Shown: piece by piece, positions 59,946-64,000 of the stretch
Layout of the letters: every line of letters starts with the position of its first letter
How positions within the stretch are numbered: the first letter of the stretch is position 1
NCBI GenBank assembly: GCA_003150035.1
Contig: QALR01000013.1
Span: forward strand, 62,001-126,000
DNA from: Clostridiales bacterium
GTDB taxonomy: Bacteria > Bacillota > Clostridia > Oscillospirales > CAG-272
Reading direction: 5' to 3'
Length of the DNA stretch: 64,000 nucleotides
Position numbers and translations under genes: made by a program
Notes under the pieces: generated by a model
What the model saw: only the letters and a program-made list of their open reading frames with translations
Databases searched by the model: none
Told to the model about the DNA's origin: nothing

Positions 59946-61260
59946 TTCGCATCACCTTTCCCGAAGCATTTTTAGGTATTTCATCCACGATATCAATCAC
60001 ATCAGGTAACTGATAGGATAATAAAAGTTTCTTGCATATACAAAACACTTCGACCTTATTCAATGCAGTTACAACTTTAATATGTATTTTCTCACTAACA
60101 GTATCATTTTTCACACCAAATGCTAACACATCAATTATTCTTTCGTCCTGTTTTAGAGCATTCTCAATTTCTTGCGGATAAATGTTCATCCCAGAACGTA
60201 TTATCATATTGTCCTTTCGGCATTTTAGATACACTCTACCAAAATCATCGATTTGAGCAATGTCACCTGTATGGAGCCATCCATCATAAAGTACACGACT
60301 TGTTGTCGGCAAATCATTATAGTATCCCTTCATAATGCTTTTGCCTCTCAACAGCAATTCTCCATTCTCGATTTTAATCTCAAGCGAGGAAAGAGGCACA
60401 CCTATTGATAACGGCCTTTTGTCAAACTCTTCTGGTGGAAGATAAAAAGCCCTTGGACTTGCCTCTGTCAAACCATATACATTGTAAATGTCAGTTTGCG
60501 GAAATGCCTTACGTATAGCATCTGCTGCTCTTTGTGTCATACATTCGCCGCTTACTGCAATAACTCTCAAAACAAAAGGAGTTTTACTCTTCATATTCAA
60601 TGCAGACAAATGATAAAGCAACGTAGGAGTCCCGCAAAGAACAGTGATTCCTTTATCCCTTCCAAATCCCAATATTTTTGATGGAACAAAACCATCAGCA
60701 AAAAAACTGATTCTCACACCTTTAATTAGCGAAATCAATAGTTCACCTGTCAGCACCGCACAGTGATACACTGGTCTTGCTATGAGAATGTGATCTGAAT
60801 CGTTTATTTGAAAATACTTTTCGATATCAATTAAATTAGCAATAAGATTGTTCTCGGTAATCATAGCGCCTTTGGGATTACCAGTTGTTCCTGATGTACA
60901 CATTATCAATGCGACATCTGACAGATCTTCGGATTCTGGTTCGAATTTTGATAACTGTACGATTCCATCCTGTGTTATAAGATGTGATAGTTTTGTTATA
61001 TTAATAATACGTTGTACATGTTTATCTCCGTATTTTTTAGACAAAGGAACTGCCGTCTTACCTGCATAAAAACATGCAAGCAATGCTATCGCCGTATCCA
61101 AATCCGAATCACAGAATAGTCCGTACTTATCGTATATTAACGTATTTCCAAGTGCTTCTGCTCGATCTATAATTTCCAAAAACGAAAATGACCTGTAATC
61201 ATCTGATATAACCTGTTCCGAATGTTCGAGCATCCTATTTTTTATAAACTCGTATAACAC
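59929..61260 (-). CDS. AMP-dependent acyl ligase
   Basis: 443 residues, somewhat short for the ANL family. The A3 motif MCTSGTTGNPKGAMIT is near 121-136. The later motifs NVYGLTEASP, YDGWLHTGDIAQID and the C-terminal catalytic lysine in PKNASGKVMRN are present. It activates a carboxylic acid as acyl-AMP and presumably loads the ACP encoded two bases upstream. The substrate pocket cannot be read reliably. Confidence 0.9.
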   Translation of the reverse strand: MLYEFIKNRMLEHSEQVISDDYRSFSFLEIIDRAEALGNTLIYDKYGLFCDSDLDTAIALLACFYAGKTAVPLSKKYGDKHVQRIINITKLSHLITQDGIVQLSKFEPESEDLSDVALIMCTSGTTGNPKGAMITENNLIANLIDIEKYFQINDSDHILIARPVYHCAVLTGELLISLIKGVRISFFADGFVPSKILGFGRDKGITVLCGTPTLLYHLSALNMKSKTPFVLRVIAVSGECMTQRAADAIRKAFPQTDIYNVYGLTEASPRAFYLPPEEFDKRPLSIGVPLSSLEIKIENGELLLRGKSIMKGYYNDLPTTSRVLYDGWLHTGDIAQIDDFGRVYLKCRKDNMIIRSGMNIYPQEIENALKQDERIIDVLAFGVKNDTVSEKIHIKVVTALNKVEVFCICKKLLLSYQLPDVIDIVDEIPKNASGKVMRNAKRS

Positions 61261-61262
61261 AA

Positions 61263-61502
61263 TTATCCCTCCGTATACTTGTCAACGAGTGAATAGATAC
61301 TTCCCACCGTTTTTAGGTTAGCTGGATCCAAATCACTTTCGTCAAATTCAATATTGAACCGTTCTTCCAAGTCTACAACAAGCTCAACTAAACCTAGACT
61401 ATCAATTCCCAAATCTCCCTTAAGTTCCATCTCAGCAGTAATCGTTTCCGAAAATTTCTTCTCCATAATTATCGAATTAACAATATTCCTTGTATCAATC
61501 AT
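61263..61502 (-). CDS. Acyl carrier protein (copy 2)
   Basis: 79 residues from ATG 61502, with AAAGGAGATG upstream. The phosphopantetheine serine is S35 in LGIDSLGLVEL, an ideal motif. The acidic helix II/III pattern is complete. It is encoded directly before the AMP-ligase gene, so the pair forms a classical loading module. Confidence 0.93.
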   Translation of the reverse strand: MIDTRNIVNSIIMEKKFSETITAEMELKGDLGIDSLGLVELVVDLEERFNIEFDESDLDPANLKTVGSIYSLVDKYTEG

Positions 61503-61519
61503 CGTTACATCTCCTTTTT

Positions 61520-62155
61520 TCACTTAATTAAAATTTTCTCAACTTCGAATTCAACACGCTTAAAGCACACATCCTCAGATAAAAGTGTAGAAATAACAAC
61601 CCCATTATTATCACGCGCTATCGTCACATACAAATCATGTAGTTTTTTCTGAAGTTGAACATCTATATACCGATTTTTTTCTTCCGGTCTATCCCTTACG
61701 CGTCGTATGGCTTCATCAACTGGAACATTTAAAAAGAACGCCACATTAGGTTTGAGTATTGACTTTGCAACATCATATATCCATGTATCCCCCTCAAAAC
61801 CTCTTGCTATTAGATTTGCCAAACAAGAATAAAAGTATCTATCGCTTATTACTATGTACCCTTCTTTCAATTTTTGAGATATAACTCGATTTGTATGCTG
61901 TACGCGATCAGAAGCACATAAAAGAGACAGAGCTCGATAATCGAAGGCATCGTGTGTTGGAGAATCCATATATGTCCTGAAAATCTCAGAATTACGCACA
62001 AAATCCGTCGGCTGCTTAGTAAGATATACTTTGTGTCCCTTGCTTTCAAGCCAATCAACAAGTCGTTTTATCTGTGTTGTCTTGCCACATCCATCAAGGC
62101 CGCAAAACGTTATTAGTTTTCCTTCAAACTCGTTCTTTTGCATCTCAAGTTGCAT
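61520..62155 (-). CDS. Thymidylate-kinase-like nucleotide kinase
   Basis: 211 residues from ATG 62155, with GAAGGAGG upstream; a longer frame lies within the previous gene. P-loop GLDGCGKTTQIKRL (19-32). A DR-type motif lies in VISDRYFYSCLA and a lid-like segment in RRVRDRPEEKNRYIDVQ. It resembles dTMP kinase, but the cell must have a housekeeping copy, so a pathway-specific phosphate acceptor is possible. It overlaps the nucleotidyltransferase gene by 11 bases. Confidence 0.8.
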   Translation of the reverse strand: MQLEMQKNEFEGKLITFCGLDGCGKTTQIKRLVDWLESKGHKVYLTKQPTDFVRNSEIFRTYMDSPTHDAFDYRALSLLCASDRVQHTNRVISQKLKEGYIVISDRYFYSCLANLIARGFEGDTWIYDVAKSILKPNVAFFLNVPVDEAIRRVRDRPEEKNRYIDVQLQKKLHDLYVTIARDNNGVVISTLLSEDVCFKRVEFEVEKILIK

Positions 62156-63218
62156 GTAATAACCTCCTTCTGTTACTGCAAAATATCCAGTCGTTGTAAT
62201 CCAAGTCAAAAGAATATCTCTTTTCCTGTTGCGGATCAATAATCTGGTTCATGAAAGATAAATCGTTTGGTCGAATTTTATTCAAAAGTTTTTCCACAAA
62301 CGAATTGCTTATACAGAACAGTTTCTTTGTATTGTAGAATGTATAATAGCACTCTTTGTGTAGTCCAACCTCATCAACCCTCTGAATCAATTTTTCACAA
62401 TAATCCTCATTCAAATGTTGATTCAAGTACATATATATATCGCAATATTTATACAAAGATATATCTCTACCCATTTCCACCCAACTCATAACTGTTGCTT
62501 CTTTATATAAGTGAGCACAAAGGTGAAGAAGAAAATCTACATCATTAAGGGTAGATATAGCATCAAAAATCAAAGGTTGCGTTTTCTCCAGAAATGTCCG
62601 AACAATCGATTCATCCATTCCGGGGCTAAAGCCAAGACTAAAATTAACATCAATCTCTAGATACTTCATGCCTGGCATATCCACTTCCTTTACAAAAGGC
62701 ACTGTTTCGCCTCGGTTCATACGTGAGGATATGATTTCTTTTCTGTCTGCAGGAACAAAAATCTCATTTTTGATATTCCCTTGTTTGAAATCGTACTTCT
62801 TTAGGATATTGGAAAGCTCTGTAACATGTTCAGGATCGATCAATATATCTATATCGTTTGATGTCCTTAGTCCATGTGGATACAACCCAACAAGATAGGC
62901 CCCCTTTAAAAAGGCATACGGAAAGTTCATATGAGTACATGCTTTCGCTAACGATTGTGTCGCTTTAATAAAACTCTCTGTTTTCATTGAATTGTATTCG
63001 TATATGGCTTTTAATGAATTCCGAAATTCTCGGTTAACCTTTTGTAAAAGTTCGTTTCGCAAGAGTGTGAAATATGCGATAGCACCAACTCGATTAAACA
63101 ACAATTGCCCCAAAATGTACGGATAATCCATTTTTTCGCCCATTAGTTCGATTAGAACATTTTTCTCCGCTCGTTCCCCTTTAATTGTTTCAAGAATAAA
63201 TTTGTTTTCGTTCTTCAT
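62145..63218 (-). CDS. Nucleotidyltransferase-fold protein (copy 2)
   Basis: 357 residues. The NTP_transf_5 core is FLKGAYLVGLYPHGLRTSND followed by IDILIDP (D122, D124). LEIDVNFSLGF gives the third acidic position. A helical C-terminal part follows. It is homologous in layout to copy 1 at 45341. It overlaps the ABC gene by 29 bases. A role in tailoring with kinase and CYTH partners is plausible but unproven. Confidence 0.75.
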   Translation of the reverse strand: MKNENKFILETIKGERAEKNVLIELMGEKMDYPYILGQLLFNRVGAIAYFTLLRNELLQKVNREFRNSLKAIYEYNSMKTESFIKATQSLAKACTHMNFPYAFLKGAYLVGLYPHGLRTSNDIDILIDPEHVTELSNILKKYDFKQGNIKNEIFVPADRKEIISSRMNRGETVPFVKEVDMPGMKYLEIDVNFSLGFSPGMDESIVRTFLEKTQPLIFDAISTLNDVDFLLHLCAHLYKEATVMSWVEMGRDISLYKYCDIYMYLNQHLNEDYCEKLIQRVDEVGLHKECYYTFYNTKKLFCISNSFVEKLLNKIRPNDLSFMNQIIDPQQEKRYSFDLDYNDWIFCSNRRRLLHAT

Positions 63219-64000
63219 TGCTCATGCCCTCCACTAAATTCATATAGTACTTATTGTTGTTTTTCAATTCATCATGAGTTCCTTGTGCAGCAATTCTGCC
63301 GTCTTTCATTACAATGATCTTTTTGGCTCTTAGTACTGTCGCCGGCTTATGAGCTATTACAATAACCGTTAGGTTCTCAAATATCTTATTGATTGAATCA
63401 TTTATAATATCCTCAGACTGCTTGTCCAATGCGCTTGTAGCCTCATCAAAAACAATAATCTGCGGATGACGCAAAAGCGCTGCAGCTATAGAGAGGCGTT
63501 GCTTTTGTCCACCTGATAATTTCACGCCACGTTCTCCGATTACTGTTTCAAAGCCATTAGGTTGTTCGGTAATGAAGTCATAAATGTTTGCCATTCTACA
63601 TGCATCTATCATATCTTTCTCCGTTGCATCTTCATTTGCAATTAACAGATTTTCTCGTATTGACATATTGAACAGGTAATTATCTTGCATCACAACCCCA
63701 ATAAGGTCGGACATATTTTCAGTACTTATATTTGTTATATCTTCATCATCAAAAAAGATTGTTCCAGTTTCCTTTTCGTATAATCCCAATAAAAGTTTGG
63801 CTAATGTCGTTTTTCCGCAACCAGTCTTTCCTACGATTGCAATATAGTCCCCCTTGTTAATTTGCAAATCCACATGTTTCAAAACAGATTGGCCGTTTAC
63901 GTAAGAAAAACAAACATCGTCAAATCTGATGCAATCATTTAACTTCTTCATACTAACTAAACCTTTACTCTCTTCTGGAAAAGAAAATGTTTCAAATACA
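63190..64000 (-). CDS. ABC exporter, C-terminal part (runs off the window)
   Basis: The frame is open to the window edge: 16 codons precede the first ATG at 63951 and read VFETFSFPEESKGLVS, a typical linker of exporter proteins. The visible part is a complete ATPase domain: VGKTGCGKTTLAKLLLG (Walker A), VMQDNYLF (Q loop), LSGGQKQRLSIAAALL (signature), IIVFDEATSALD (Walker B). The membrane domain should lie beyond 64000. It is a second exporter for this island, possibly for the product of the ligase-ACP operon. Confidence 0.88.
   Translation of the reverse strand, partial: VFETFSFPEESKGLVSMKKLNDCIRFDDVCFSYVNGQSVLKHVDLQINKGDYIAIVGKTGCGKTTLAKLLLGLYEKETGTIFFDDEDITNISTENMSDLIGVVMQDNYLFNMSIRENLLIANEDATEKDMIDACRMANIYDFITEQPNGFETVIGERGVKLSGGQKQRLSIAAALLRHPQIIVFDEATSALDKQSEDIINDSINKIFENLTVIVIAHKPATVLRAKKIIVMKDGRIAAQGTHDELKNNNKYYMNLVEGMSNEERKQIYS

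Noticed and set aside
41498..62155. A true butirosin-like aminoglycoside cluster
   Set aside because: Apart from ACP and BtrH-like proteins there is no 2-deoxystreptamine gene, glycosyltransferase or decarboxylase; the substrate is more likely a peptide or small amine.

Overview
The window looks like a gut-type Clostridia (Firmicutes) chromosome. The evidence is AGGAGG-type ribosome binding sites, SPFH and S-layer proteins, and a conjugation module of the kind known from Clostridioides difficile CTn4-like elements. No species-level marker is present, so the host name stays open.

Layout. (1) 0-5.8 kb is ordinary chromosome: a two-TM protein, a propeller-like protein, a polysaccharide deacetylase, an SPFH protein, an Ig/SLH surface protein and a tRNA-Gln with a consensus promoter. 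(2) 5.8-6.4 kb holds no gene. It carries five T-arm-like repeats read on the minus strand. (3) 6.4-38.2 kb is one co-directional (+) integrative conjugative element (ICE) module. It starts with accessory and antirestriction-type genes (a possible ADP-ribosyltransferase, C5 and N6 DNA methylases, DUF4314/DUF3849/YodL-DUF3846 proteins, a SpoVG-like protein). A complete Tad/Flp-type pilus locus follows (pilin, prepilin peptidase, CpaB, CpaE, TadA, TadB, TadC, two TadE-like proteins), then an 812-residue repeat adhesin. The type IV conjugation machinery comes next (pilin-like, VirB6, VirB3-like, VirB4). Last are a pentapeptide-repeat protein, a candidate oriT, a MobC-like protein, a MOBP relaxase, a Toprim protein and the VirD4 coupling protein. 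No integrase and no second att site are visible. (4) 38.36-41.04 kb is an IS21-family element whose istA is broken by a small deletion. (5) 41.1-64 kb is AT-rich and almost entirely on the minus strand. It is a natural-product island interrupted by a decayed IS110.

The likely undescribed system is in region 5. Two very short genes (49947-50090 and 50127-50270) encode paralogous 47-residue RiPP precursors. They share an acidic leader and a core that begins CGCTGK(S/R)C(Q/E)S. Directly upstream in the same direction are an HprK-like kinase, two radical SAM/SPASM enzymes, an M16 peptidase and a third radical-SAM-like protein without the cluster-binding cysteines. Downstream is an ABC exporter. 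On both sides lie cassettes that pair an acyl carrier protein with a BtrH-like acyltransferase and a nucleotidyltransferase-fold protein. One cassette is fed by an FkbH-type glyceryl-loading enzyme, the other by an AMP-dependent ligase. I infer a thioether or other radical-crosslinked peptide that may also be phosphorylated and acylated from carrier proteins. The chemistry is inference; the gene content is seen.

The ICE genes are tightly packed. Many stops overlap the next start, and the Shine-Dalgarno (SD) sequence is encoded in the last codons of the previous gene. Several hairpin terminators sit between modules of the single 31-kb transcriptional direction, so read-through control is likely.
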